This document shows positions 43,576 through 54,725 of a stretch of 64,000 nucleotides of DNA, in pieces. Position 1 is the first letter of the stretch; each line of letters opens with the position of its first letter. Made by a program: the position numbers and the translations under genes. Below the pieces are notes generated by a model that was not told the DNA's origin, made no database searches, and was given only the letters and a program-made list of their open reading frames with translations. The stretch is from Xanthostigma xanthostigma (taxonomy: Eukaryota > Arthropoda > Insecta > Raphidioptera > Raphidiidae): the NCBI GenBank assembly GCA_963575645.1, contig OY754471.1, forward strand, positions 35,782,401 through 35,846,400. Direction: 5' to 3'.

Positions 43576-43701
43576 TATATGTTACCGGCCAAACCCGATT
43601 TCAGGACAAACTAGTTTGGCCTACTATTCTTACTAGGACAAACTAGTTTGGCCTAGGCCAAACTAGTTTGTCCTGAAATCGGGTTTGGCTGGTAACATAT
43701 A
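43576..43701. mobile_element. 126-bp palindromic element with a third unit
   Basis: TATATGTTACCGGCCAAACC at the left mirrors the right (GGTTTGGCTGGTAACATATA). GACAAACTAGTTTGGCCTA occurs once in each arm and once more in the centre, so the palindrome contains three units of AAACTAGTTT. Confidence 0.9.
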
Positions 43702-44267
43702 CACTGAATTATACTCCTTGCTGTTTTTGTTGGATATTTTGACGTTCACCCAAAAATTGAACTGATGCCGTTAGTGTAAACGTCAAAAAAAGTTTGACAA
43801 AATAATAATGTTTTATCCTAACCCAAATTCACACAAAACTTCCACTAACTTTAATGTTTTACAACTATACACTTCACGAAAGATTAATTAACAACACATA
43901 AATAAATCCAAAAGAGCAACTGTAGATATAATACTCCACATTTATAGATTAGGTATTATGATCGATGTGGCGGCCATTATTATTTTATCAGGCGAATGAA
44001 TATTTATACCCTGGAAGTAAGACAAATTATATTTATACCTGCAGTAAACATAATTATGGTTGGTGAATGGAATTATCGCTATTTATTCAGAAGAGTAGTT
44101 ACCTGAAGAACAAATGAACTGAATAAATAACTACTTATTTAACGTCTCAATATAACTTCTGATCGATAATTTTATTTATTTGAATAGCTACTTAATATGT
44201 TCGGTGAATATGGCCATGAGAGGAAGGATAAGAACGAAATATTTGGTTAAATGAGTTGTTAAGTATA
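43702..44267. other. Unassigned stretch
   Basis: AT-rich, no gene recognised. Confidence 0.35.
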
Positions 44268-44464
44268 ATAGTACTAACAGACGGTCGAACTTGGTTCGAA
44301 GCGGACAGCGGATCTGGTCCGCTCCGTACCAAATCTGTTCGTCTGTACAGTAGTCTGCGTGTCCGCCCGGTTCGATGGGAACAGATTCGGTCGTCTGTTG
44401 CAAGATCCGCCGTACCATGTTCGTTGTCGGATCGGACCAAGTTCGACCGTGTGTTAGCACTATA
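44268..44464. mobile_element. GC-rich foldback element, 197 bp
   Basis: ATAGTACTAACAGACGGTCG, AACTTGGTTCGA at the left mirror TCGGACCAAGTTCGACCG, TGTTAGCACTAT at the right. Inner words (CGGATCT, ACCAAATCTGTTCGTCTG) also recur inverted (GAACAGATTCGGTCGTCTG). Small ORFs on both strands arise from the palindrome. Confidence 0.85.
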
Positions 44465-45248
44465 AGGAATAGTGTGCATTGTTCAAAAAATTATTAAATT
44501 TTGATAGGCGAGACGACTCGATTGATTAGGTGTCTACTAAAATGAACTGAACAATAGCTAAAAAAATTAAATTAACACGAACAAAGTTGCGGGTAATGAC
44601 TAGTATTTAAACATGAATGTGAATGTATGTCAGCAAAATTAAAACATTCTGTCCATAATATATAATATATTTTTAACAGATCTTTGAAATTTAAATGATA
44701 AACTATTTGTCATCATGTGTGTTTTTTTATAATAATATGTATTTTAACTTTCTAAACATAAATATTGACATTTTTAAACAATTAAATTTTCAGTAGGTGG
44801 TACTTAGCATTTAAATTGTTCAGTCAACATTTTCCTACCAAATATTTACAATATAATCTGCTTCAAATTTCGTTGATATTTAAGTATATAGATTTTAATA
44901 ATTATTTGAAAATGTACTCAAAAGGTGTAATAATTATTAGTCGAAATAATATTTGTTAACGTACACAGAAAATACGTAAATAAACAATTTGTATAAATTG
45001 TGTAATGGATATTGTGTACCGCTACTTCATTTAGTACAGAGTACCTAGCAATATCACTTATAAAATTATGCATTTTTCTCTTACGCCATTTAATTATTAT
45101 TTATAATTAATTATATAAAAAAAATATCTATTTAATCAATATGAGGTTTGTTTTAAGTAGCCTTGGTTTCCTAAGATAGTGGTGCCGTAATATGGCGGTG
45201 AGGAACGTAACAAAAAACGTGTGCATAGAAGAGAATGAAAATACTAAT
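44465..45248. other. Unassigned stretch with a Helitron-like end remnant
   Basis: GCGGGTAATGACTAGTATTT at 44590-44610 matches the Helitron-like 3' end inside family B. 45165-45235 resembles 16865-16930. The rest is AT-rich with nothing recognised. Confidence 0.4.
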
Positions 45249-45472
45249 AGTAAAAAATATTTTTAACAAAAAAATTGAACCGACTTCAAAAAAGGCACTA
45301 AAAAGTAAAAAATAATTGCGTATTGAAATGTTTTGGAGTCGGTGTAGTTCTCGGAATAGATTTCATTTTGGCTGACACCGACTCCAAAACATTTCAATAC
45401 GCAATTATTTTTTACTTTTTAGTGCCTTTTTTGAAGTCGGTTCAATTTTTTTGTTAAAAATATTTTATTTTT
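45249..45472. mobile_element. Foldback with about 95-bp nearly identical arms
   Basis: AAATATTTTTAACAAAAAAA, TTGAACCGACTTCAAAAAAG, AATGTTTTGGAGTCGGTGT at the left are repeated exactly inverted on the right, with a loop of about 27 bases. Identity of the arms suggests it is young or kept homogeneous by conversion. Confidence 0.92.
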
Positions 45473-45789
45473 CTCTTTTTAGTGTTAATCTAACACTAAA
45501 AATCGGTGAACATACATAAAAAAACATTATGCATGCCTTTGAAATTTGCAATTTCTCTCGATTTCTCCGGGATCCACCATCAAATCCTGACTTGGTTCCG
45601 ATGGGACCACCTCGGAAGTGCACTCTTTCGAATAAAAAAAAATTGAAAATCGGTCCATAATTGACGGAGAAATCGGTGAACATACATAAAAAAAAAAAAA
45701 AAATATATACAGACGAACATAGAACCTCCTCCTTTTTGTTGAAGTCGGTTAAAAAATAAAATTTCAGCTGAAAAAGAGTTGAACCGATT
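45473..45789 (-). repeat. GACTTCAAC/GAAGTCGGTT insect repeat
   Basis: AACCTCCTCCTTTTTGTTGA, AGTCGGTTAAAAAATA and AAATCGGTGAACATACATAA (twice, 45500 and 45671) are phrases of a repeat common in insect genomes. The minus-strand ORFs here are chance frames. Confidence 0.65.
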
Positions 45790-46457
45790 CCAGCCAATTG
45801 GGCGACGGGACCATTCTAACTTCAAAATGTTGACATTTGATATACCTACCTATTATAATAAAGAAAATAAAATTTCTGATATCGCGTGAGATGACGCGGG
45901 TAATGGCTAGTATTCAATGTTATATTTGCTATTCGTTGAAAGGGCTACCTACATAATTTGTTCCACGTCATGTAAAAATTAATATAAGCATGCTTAACTA
46001 TAGTTTATTTCTGTCAGATTTACAAAACATATAAGAACAGTTGATTTTTATTAGTTTCAAAATATTTCCGGAACTATTAAGTTTAGAAAAAAAAATTATA
46101 ACGAAACTTTCTTGAAATAATAAATTGAATAATAAGCCGTTATGAAAAGTATATCATTATTATATAAAAAACACCGTTATCTAGCGTAATATATCTTTTC
46201 TGCGCATGCGTCGATTTTCCCAAAAACAATGGGGTTCCTCATATTTGCATACCAAACATCCTCCCAAAATTTGGTTTCAATCTGCTTATCCGTTTGACCT
46301 GTATCGAGTTCCCAGACTAACCGACTAACAACGCACAGAGTTTTTTCAAAAATAAGTTTTTTGGATTCGGGGGACTTCAAAACGAAAAGATATTGTAAAA
46401 TTTTTGTGATTTTTGTCCTCAACTAGTACCATTCCCCACTTGTGGGTTGGAATGGTA
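45790..46457 (+). mobile_element. Family B repeat, reference full copy
   Basis: Starts CCAGCCAATTGGGCGACGG and ends CTTGTGGGTTGGAATGGTA. At 45892-45911 the plus strand reads ATCGCGTGAGATGACGCG, then GGTAATGGCTAG and T: a hairpin (CGCGT/ACGCG) followed by CTAG, exactly the layout of a Helitron 3' end. The last 31 bases form a second hairpin. No protein motif in any frame. Confidence 0.85.
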
Positions 46458-47576
46458 AAAAAATAAATTTAAAGTTTATTTAATCGAGAATACTTACGAC
46501 TAGGCAGGGCTGGAACTAGCTTTTTGGGGTCCTGGACAAGACCGCATCACTCGGCGCTCCCTACACTAAATTTTATGAATTAAACAAAGCTACTTATTTC
46601 CCCAAAATAATAGTTTTAACCAGTAATGCAATGAGAAAAATAAATTTTGGAGGGAGTTAAAATTTTTTTAGTTAGAATTTGTGTGGATTATTTCGTTATA
46701 GCATACTAATTAATTGCACATACCGCTACACTGCTAACGGATGTACTCTATTATCGCTTTGCGCGTCAGAGGTGACTTTCGTTCATACAAGAATTGTTAT
46801 ATTTACCTACAATTTTTATAATTTATTATATTTACCGCATTTTCCTAGAATCGTGCATATAGCCAATGTCGCTGAACACATTATTTAAGTTTAAAAAAAA
46901 TCCAGCCAATTTTGTGATTTTTGACCTAAACTAGTACCATTCCCCAGTTGTGGGTTGGAATGGTAACAAGTTATTTCTAGGTTAATACCTATCGCACGAA
47001 ATCCATTCAAATTGTAGTTTTTTGAAAAGGGGAAGTCCTATAAAATGTATAACAATAATTAGATTGATTCGAGTTCATAATTACTCATAATATTGTAATT
47101 GAAAATCGCGGACATCAGTCAGTGATTGGTCTGTACGTCCGAGCTGTACAGATCGTATTTTTTGACGGATCGTCTTGGTTTGTATTTGATTCGCTTTGTT
47201 TACAATCGGACTAGAACCCTCCTTAAATTCACAGAAATAGGTTCTGTAGTTTGATTTTTATAAACAATTTTATTTTATTTTTGACTGCTAATTAGTTTCA
47301 AAAAAAGATGTTATATTACTGTACAGGACATAGTATACCAACTAACACTGCTATACCATAAAAGTAGCTGAACCACTGATGAGTTGTGTAGACTAATGGT
47401 CAACGCGTTTGCTAAGTACGGAATTAGAATTATGTTTTTAAAACTTTAATAAAAATTGATTTCAGAGTTTTTTTCAATTTTTAAAATACAGTGGGGTTTG
47501 CGCTTTTGTTTTTACTAACTTATTGTGTGTATTGGACCTGATTGTTAATTATTGTTTCCTTAAACTTAAAATATTA
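46458..47576. other. Mostly unassigned, with a family B tail
   Basis: 46905-46965 is the last 60 bases of family B (GACCTAAACTAGTACCATTC, GGTTGGAATGGTAA). CAGGGCTGGAACTAGC near 46504 looks like a hAT left end without a partner. The rest is AT-rich. Confidence 0.45.
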
Positions 47577-48367
47577 CTAGTGTACCCGTGCAAAACCTTT
47601 TGCATGTATTTTCATATTGTTTTCAAAAAACGATATTTTGATACAGACCTACGACAATAATTTTATTCCTCATTAGTTTCCATTTACAGTTATTTTTCTT
47701 TTGATTTAGCTTGATCCATCAAGTTGTCTCTATATTTAATTGGTTACAAATTAAAAAAAAATGTATGAGATCTGTTCATCGTTGTCATGGTTACCCCGCA
47801 AGAGCTGTCACAATTCATTTTTAGAAAATCTAACCTCATTTGATACATTTACGATTTTCACTATTTTTTTCTGATCTGAGACCAAATTTTAGACTTGGTA
47901 CAGTCCATGTAATATTTAAAAACTCTATTTTGGCATTAAATTAACATAAACTTACACGTTCTTAAATTATTTGGAAAATAAAATAAAATTTATTTGTGTA
48001 TTAATATTTGGAATATTTGCGCTAAAAACGAACTAAAAATATACACTTCAATTGTCAAAGTCGACTTGTCAAACTGTTTGTAAAATCTCCGACATACGTA
48101 CATATTTGCATTTCTCTCACACTCATGTCTCGTGAACATCGAAGGATTTTCTCTCTTTACGTTCCTCTTCACCCCGATACCCCCTCGTCTTTTTTAGTAT
48201 TATCGCTTGAAATCACCCCTTTTAAAGAAATTTCACTAAAAAAAATAGCGATAACATATCTGTGGACTAAAGGCTTCAGTTTAAAAAAAAAAATTGTGTT
48301 AATCGGTTTAGTAGGGATGGCTGGCGGATTGTCTAGAGATTTAGGGCTTGTGTTTTAAATATATAGA
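47577..48367 (-). mobile_element. Non-autonomous Helitron with both ends
   Basis: On the minus strand it starts TCTATATATTTAAAACACAA, preceded by A, and ends with a perfect hairpin TGCAAAAGGTTTTGCA, then CGGGTACACTAG, followed by T. TC at the start, hairpin plus CTAG at the end, and an A/T target without duplication are the Helitron rules. 791 bp; the internal phrase AATCGGTTTAGTAGG (plus) is typical of insect Helitron-like repeats. No Rep-helicase. Confidence 0.8.
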
Positions 48368-48922
48368 TTGTGATATTTTTTTTTTATTTTAACAAAAAAA
48401 ACAAGTGAATCGGCTGCTGTGGCCATTATCACTACAAAATGATTATTGTGATATTTAAACTATTTGTTTTATTATCTCGTACGTGTTGGCCAGCTTACCC
48501 TCCCTCCCCCAGCCCCCTAGAGTATAATGTTAGCTACGTCAATGTCGTTGATGCTAATTAAATTTAACAAAGTGTGTCCAAGGTACGTTTTGCGCCATTT
48601 TGTACACATGCTTACGTAGTTCTATCCAACCAGTCTGCATAGTGTGTGTGTGTGCGCATGTATCATGGTTATTTGTGGCCACATATTAACATGTTCTTGT
48701 AGGCATAATGAGCATCTAATATAATGAACAAATATTACAGATGTAATTACCGCAATGGCGACACATGTTCGCTGTAAAATATAACACATAATATACCTAC
48801 ACAGCATAATAACATTTATAACCTCCGTTCCTGCAACATCGCTCAAAACCAATTACTGTTTTCAGGTTTACTTGCAGAACCTTAGCTGTCGAGCATCTAT
48901 AATTAAAATATATCTATCTCTA
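48368..48922. other. Unassigned stretch
   Basis: Contains a short (TG)n tract at 48640-48656. No gene recognised. Confidence 0.35.
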
Positions 48923-49216
48923 AAGGTCGTTGCACACGAGGCTGAATTTGCCGCTATAGATTTGACTATACTAGTTTCCTAGCGCTGGTTATCTTAATTG
49001 CTTTTATGTGCTCGCTTCACATGAGACATCTTTTCAAGCTTGGTTTGTGGATGGATCTGGTGCGCGCGCGCAGTGACAGTTCAAATAAAAACAGAGTAAA
49101 ACGTGTTTGTTTGTGGGCGTTGGTTCATGTCGCCCATGTGACAAGATACTGCTTCCTGATGATTGAGTACTTGCTCACATCAAACAGAGAGTCTAGCAAG
49201 AGAATTAGCCCCTGCT
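48923..49216 (+). repeat. Family A element, 3'-truncated
   Basis: AAGGTCGTTGCACACGAGGC at the left, core to GTCTAGCAAGAGAATTAGCC, then lost. Right terminal repeat absent. Confidence 0.85.
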
Positions 49217-49325
49217 CAATGCAAGCTGACGTTCTGTATCTATATATTGCTGCAAATAAATTTTGTAGGTATTTACTATCTATATACACGTAGGTATGTA
49301 CGATGTAAATTAAGAATATTCATAG

Positions 49326-49560
49326 TGTAACAAAACTGTTCTAGTTCGTGGTGGAAAATACTTATTTACAGTAACAATAACGTTAACAAAACAAATAAAG
49401 AAAAAAACGAAATGTGCTTCTTTATAGCGTAACAGAAACAAAACATTGGATTGTATCTCGTCTAATAGAAACACGTTTAATAAACATGTCGATACAAGTC
49501 GGTTCAAAAATTTATGAATTAAATTGTCAAAATAGGTCGTCACGCGTCTGCGCACTTGAT
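49326..49560 (-). repeat. Partial LTR-like unit
   Basis: TGTAACAAAACTGTTCTAGT, TTCGTGGTGGA and GCGTAACAGAAACAAAACA match 58348-58465, the 3' part (minus strand) of the LTR-like unit. A family A element lies right beside it. Confidence 0.65.
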
Positions 49561-49562
49561 TA

Positions 49563-49935
49563 AAGGCCGCTGCACACGAGGCTAGAAATGCTGTTAGGAG
49601 TTCTGCTAGCCGGTAGGCTGCAGTGTACGAACCTAGAAATGGCGTCACTACGGGCTGGCCTGCTAGCTCACAAGATAGGTTTTAGAATTAGAACAAGGGC
49701 TATTTTCCCTGCGAGATTTGCTGCTAGGTATAAACAAGAACCAATCAGGAGAAGTATCGTGTCACGTGGGCACTTGAACAAACACCCACAAACCAACATG
49801 GTGTCGCATTTTGTTCAGAGTCAGACAACAGACACTAGATTCGTGTGAAGCGAGAACTTAACAGCAATCAAAAAAACTAGTAGGCAAATCTAGCAAAGAA
49901 TCTAGCAGCGTTTCTAGCCTCGTGTGCAGCGACCT
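49563..49935 (-). mobile_element. Family A element, full length, TAA on both sides
   Basis: AGGCCGCTGCACACGAGGC and CCTCGTGTGCAGCGACCT ends; core reads CAAGAACCAATCAGGAG and TCACGTGGGCACTTGAAC. TAA lies directly outside both ends (49560-49563 region and 49934-49936), as expected of a Harbinger-type 3-bp duplication; the other copies do not show it as clearly. Confidence 0.88.
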
Positions 49936-50574
49936 TAAGACTGAACCAATGCATATTGATATTGCATAAATAGACCATCATATGGTATGCTCCTACATCT
50001 CAATTATAAAGAATCTCAAATAAATTAGAGCTCTGATTTTCATGCACTGTGAAGTATACCTATAAAGTCAACATTTTCAAAATATGGATGATTTTTGTTT
50101 CATTCGGAACAGTTTTAAAACATTGTCAATGCACTGCTGGAACAAAATTGTACACTACGGTAATAAACTTGACGTGTCGTAAAAAGATAAAATATAAGAA
50201 GGTGTGAACTACATACATATGTGTATCTTATTCTCCTTATCTCTGTGCTTACGTCGAATACAGCAAATAAAAAAATACCTAATGATGTACTTACGAGCTG
50301 AACCAAACAGGCGCGACGTGTCACTTTTCACAATATTTCAACCGGTTCATTGCATAATATAATATTAACCTCTATGATATTTAAATTCATGAATAAATAA
50401 ATTAATTAGCCATATAAGAAATGTGTGATGTAGTGATTGTCCTAGCATTGGGAGTGTACAGAAATCTGCTGGACAATACTTACTACTACAATTTTATTAG
50501 TAAATTGAACAAATAATGCGATGGAAAACATCAAATTGGTGGTTAAGTATTTCGATTTTTCTAATAATAAAATC
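49936..50574. other. Unassigned stretch
   Basis: AT-rich; nothing recognised. Confidence 0.35.
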
Positions 50575-50693
50575 TCTCTGAGAACGGTAACAGAACCGTC
50601 ATAGTCTTGCTTAGTAGCTCAAAAACCGATACAAACCGTTTCATTTTAGCTACTGTGCAAGACTGTGACGGTTCTGTTACCGTTCTCAGACAG
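50575..50693. mobile_element. 119-bp foldback element
   Basis: CTCTGAGAACGGTAACAGAA, CCGTCATAGTCTTGC at the left mirror GACGGTTCTGTTACCGTTCT, CAGACAG at the right. Centre has AGTAGCT and AGCTACTG like the foldback at 32011. Confidence 0.9.
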
Positions 50694-52095
50694 CTTGAAA
50701 CAGAGCTATATTATCAACAGACCTATATTATCAACAGACCTCATACTGAACAATTACCTTCTTGGGGAGAAATCTGCTAGGTATGAAAAAAATGTAAATA
50801 ATTAGTATTTGTTATGATTCTTTTTCTAATTAATAGGAGTAGACCCACATACATTTTACTTAAATTGGTACAGTCGTTTTTTTAGGTTAGTGATTAAATA
50901 ATAATGAAGAAAGCGGTTAATAACGCGGAAACTACGTATTGCAAAGCCACTAAAATGTAAAAAATAAAGAAACTTAAAAAATTGATTTTCTTCAAAACGA
51001 GCCACTAAAGAGCGTAAAGTTTTGAGTTGGTGCCAATTTAATGAAATTTTGATAGTGTAAATGGGTCAAATACGTACTTGAAAAGTATATACTTAAGCCA
51101 GAGTTACCACTGAGTCAGAAGTTGTTATTAACAATCACCTGATTGATAACACGGACTCATTCCGATTTCAATTTTCTTGATGTGACCAAAACTAAAATAA
51201 TGTCACTACTGCTAAAAAATACTTACTCACTTGATGAATTATTCTATTCACTAATTTTAATGACTGTAAGTGTATCTAATTGTAATTATTTATGTATTTT
51301 GACAATATTATTGTCACGGAATAAAGGATTATCTACTATTATTCGAACCTTGACTGGATCATTGGACTAACCATATCAACGAGGCTCTCCAAAAATATCT
51401 ACCTTTGTTCTCTGTAGACTTTCGCCCATATTCGACAGACAGACGTTTTTAATGTATTATATTGTTTCTATTTATTCGTATTTTAATTGTGGAATACTTG
51501 TGTGGGACAATTCTACATATTCTGAACAAATTTTATTTCCACGGAAGAAGGACTTAAGGATCATTTTTAATATTAAGTCGCATCACGTAATATTTTTATT
51601 GAACAAAAATTGTTGATCGTTCCATCTATATGCAATTTTAAATCTGCCAGCTTTGTCTGAAATAACTATAACAGTTTTGTTTTCCTTGCTCGTCAATGTT
51701 AATATAGCAGGAATAGGGACAACTTGACAAGCATCAGGCCTAACAACAATATGAAAAGTTTTTTATACTGCAGCACCAGGATTACCATCTTATTCCTGAT
51801 TAAAAAAATACTAATTGTCGCTTAATGTTTTTTTTTATCATGCAATATTTAATATTATCATATTGTCTATATATTAATTGTTTTTATCTGTCTTTGGAGC
51901 AAAATTAGTATATTACACCACAAGGGCCGAAAATGTGATCTTCTTGACCTGCGAGGGCAATTAAGGTATCACACTTTCGGTCAGTATAATGTACACTATT
52001 TTTCTTCATAACTCGCTCGTAAGCACGCTTATTAAATACATTAATTATTTAATTATATATTAATTACATAAAAACACAGACAAATTCCAATCAAG
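50694..52095. other. Unassigned, one imperfect inverted repeat
   Basis: AGTATATTACACCACAAGGG, CCGAAAATGTGAT (51908-51941) mirrors ATCACACTTTCGG, TCAGTATAATGTAC (51968-51994). The 75-codon frame at 51143-51370 has hydrophobic stretches but no family I can name. Confidence 0.45.
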
Positions 52096-52382
52096 AAGCT
52101 TTGAGGTTATACCTACGTAAAAACACGAATGACAGCTGCTGTTCGCGACTATTAGCTAAAATGTATATTCTTGCTATGAAAACGACATCTAAACAACAGT
52201 TGATTGGTTGTCTTTGCTTTACTATCGCCCGAACGTACGAACTTCCCGCATTGCTGCGTGTAATCCCACCAAGGAGTAAATGTTAGACTTTCTGTCTTAC
52301 AGATGCCTAAAGTATGCACTTTCGATCGAGGTATGAAGAAAAGAATTATTATTAATTAAATTTACGCCAACCTCAAAGCTTT
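52096..52382. mobile_element. Possible short-end inverted-repeat element
   Basis: AAGCTTTGAGGTTATACCTACG at the left against CGCCAACCTCAAAGCTT at the right: 13-bp ends with a few more pairs. No duplication confirmed. The inside is unique and noncoding as far as I can see. Confidence 0.5.
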
Positions 52383-52434
52383 ATTATTGCGCGCTTTTTA
52401 GTGGTTCTTTTTGAAGGAGGTTTAATTTTTTTTG

Positions 52435-52470
52435 CTGAAGATGGGAGCATAGCTCCCGAAATGTACATGC
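52435..52470 (+). ncRNA. CTGANGA/GAAAC structured motif, copy with 6-bp stem
   Basis: CTGAAGA-T-GGGAGC-ATA-GCTCCC-GAAATGTACATG. Conserved boxes lie on either side of a perfect 6-bp stem with a 3-base loop. Resembles a hammerhead core (CUGANGA...GAAA) with one additional base. No other part of a ribozyme has been established. Confidence 0.5.
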
Positions 52471-54591
52471 GCTAATTAAACTGTTGTGGTAAGATGTAAC
52501 TATTCTTAATTATTTTATTTTTATCCACATTACCGTTCTGTGTTTTTATCTAAATCTATATATTTTTGTTCTTACAGAATAATTAACCTACGTGCAATAA
52601 ACAATTTCGTTATTGGAAAAACCATAGTTTTCTTTGTTTTCTAAATTACTTCTTAGGTTTCTTTTCAAAATTATCTTTCTGATATAATAAAAGCTGATAA
52701 TATTGGGTAGTTTTCAGCATACATATTATACTTTACAGTTTACCTGGTTTGAGTTATCTATTGTGAACTAAACCTAAACAAAGTTCAACTGGCAATTATG
52801 CTTTTGTTAAGAGTGCTATTATTTATTTAACGTGATAAAAGTACTATATATTTTTAACCCGTTCGATTCTATTAGGATATTAATATATGTCCCAATTTAA
52901 TATTTCCTTTCTTACTGTCCCATCTAAAATTTCTAAATCTCCCATCATGCTCTCATTATACAGCCCCTGACAAAAGCAAACTTTATAAGTGATAAATGTA
53001 GATTATTATTCGATGTATAAAATCAAAGTTTATCAATTTAAATAGAAAGTAAAAAAAAAACATCGATGTGCAAAAACAAATTTAAAACGGATAAAAAGGC
53101 ATGGTGTTAGAAAAAAAATCGCATTGAAAGGGTTAAAGTAACTTTAAATTAATAAAATCTCTTCTAATTTGGTATGAAGCATCACAAAATGCCTTTTAAT
53201 TTTACAAGAATACTTGTTGTTTTTTTATTTGTAATTTGAAAACATATTTTGGTACAAATATGTAAAATTGTCGATGATTCTTTTGTTAAAGCATTTTTTT
53301 TTTCCTAAAATTATTAAGCGCACTCACTGACGTCATTACTCGTACCTATAATAAATAAGATAAAATATGTCAATAGAATTTACATAAAAAAATGTCTGGT
53401 GCAAATTGTGTTGCTGACCTTGAAAAAATTAATATGTTTTATATTACCTGCACTAATGGAAAATTAAGTACTACTATACATTTTTTCTAAGCAGATATAA
53501 CATAGGTAAGAAGTTATATTTCTTAAGTGTATTTTAATAATTAACTCCTTCGTGCAAAAATAATACGAAGTGTTTGCCAATTTGTTGCGTGAATATGAAA
53601 TTTTTAATGTGTAAACACTTTTATCTTTTAAGGTCTTCATATTTATATTACTTTTATAACTAAAAAAAGACTTAACAGATCTTTTTAAAAATGTTATAAA
53701 TTTGCGTTAATTGTTTGTTAAATATAAACATCCTGAAATTGATGTATTATTTATAAAACTGTATAAGAAAATTATACACAATATTCGTAGGTATGTAGGT
53801 ATACATACGATATGTGATGGCGGAAGCTTACAAAACCATAAATAAAGTTTGATTAAAAAAACACCGCTTATACTAATTATAAACTTAAAATAAAGCGAAA
53901 AAAGTCGCATATTCAATTTGAGTAAAATCTGAAATTTAGATATTTACACACTCGAGTTTCTCAATAATATTTCTCGAAACTTTAAAGTTAAAAATAAAAT
54001 TCAAAAAACAAATGCGTATCGCGGTTTCAAAGCATATCTATTTCTAAAAACGGTTAAGTTTCATTTAGAATAAAATAATATTTTTTTCTTAAACATTATC
54101 TTTGGCCTGTACTCAAATATATTTTTTCTTTATATTTTATTATATTCTAACACTTCTTAGATTCGTTTAATAAAAGAATATCAATTTTGTGGACATCACT
54201 AAATTTGCAAAAAAAAAAATAATTATATATTATAATTTTATATTATAGCCATCTGTTGGACCCCTCTCACAAGTAGGTAATGCTTTGCGGTGACCATCAT
54301 AACTTTGTGCTGGTTCATCCAAAATCGATAAAACAAAAAAGTCTTTAGTTTAATAGTAAATCTAGGACTTAATCGAAGATTTTTTTTCGAAAATTAACAA
54401 ACTGGCGGCATCTAAAAGCTTACACCCGAATTTGCAAGGACATATTGTTATAAAAGCCGAAGTTTTCAACCAAAACAAAAATCCTTTGATCAAGTCCTTG
54501 TTTTTTATGCCTTCAATAAGCTGTAAAAATTTCATTTAAATCAATCAAGTGGTGGAAGAAAGATACAAAAATAGTGGTCAATCGGTATGCG
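52471..54591. other. Long very AT-rich unassigned stretch
   Basis: Two kilobases without repeat partners in this window and without any recognisable gene, RNA or element end. It is the most repeat-free part of the window. Confidence 0.4.
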
Positions 54592-54725
54592 TTCAAAGCA
54601 GTCAGCAAACGGATACCAGCATGCGCAGTAGCTGAAACGAAACTGTTTGTGTTGGTTTTGGAACACGTTTTAGCTAGCTGCACATGATGGTAATGGCTTC
54701 GTGTCCGTTTGCTGGCTGCTTGGGT
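54592..54725. mobile_element. 134-bp foldback element
   Basis: CAAAGCAGTCAGCAAACGGA at the left mirrors TCCGTTTGCTGGCTGCTTGG at the right; ATGCGCAGTAGCTGAAACG inside, as in 32011-32175. Confidence 0.82.

Noticed and set aside
44188..44479. ORFs on both strands around the GC-rich foldback
   Set aside because: Overlap in three frames; explained by the palindrome.
45465..45825. Two long minus-strand ORFs
   Set aside because: They lie in a noncoding insect repeat with homopolymer A/T runs; residues are dominated by phenylalanine runs.
51143..51370. Receptor-like membrane protein fragment
   Set aside because: Hydrophobic stretches only; no conserved motif, short, no neighbouring exons that I can recognise.
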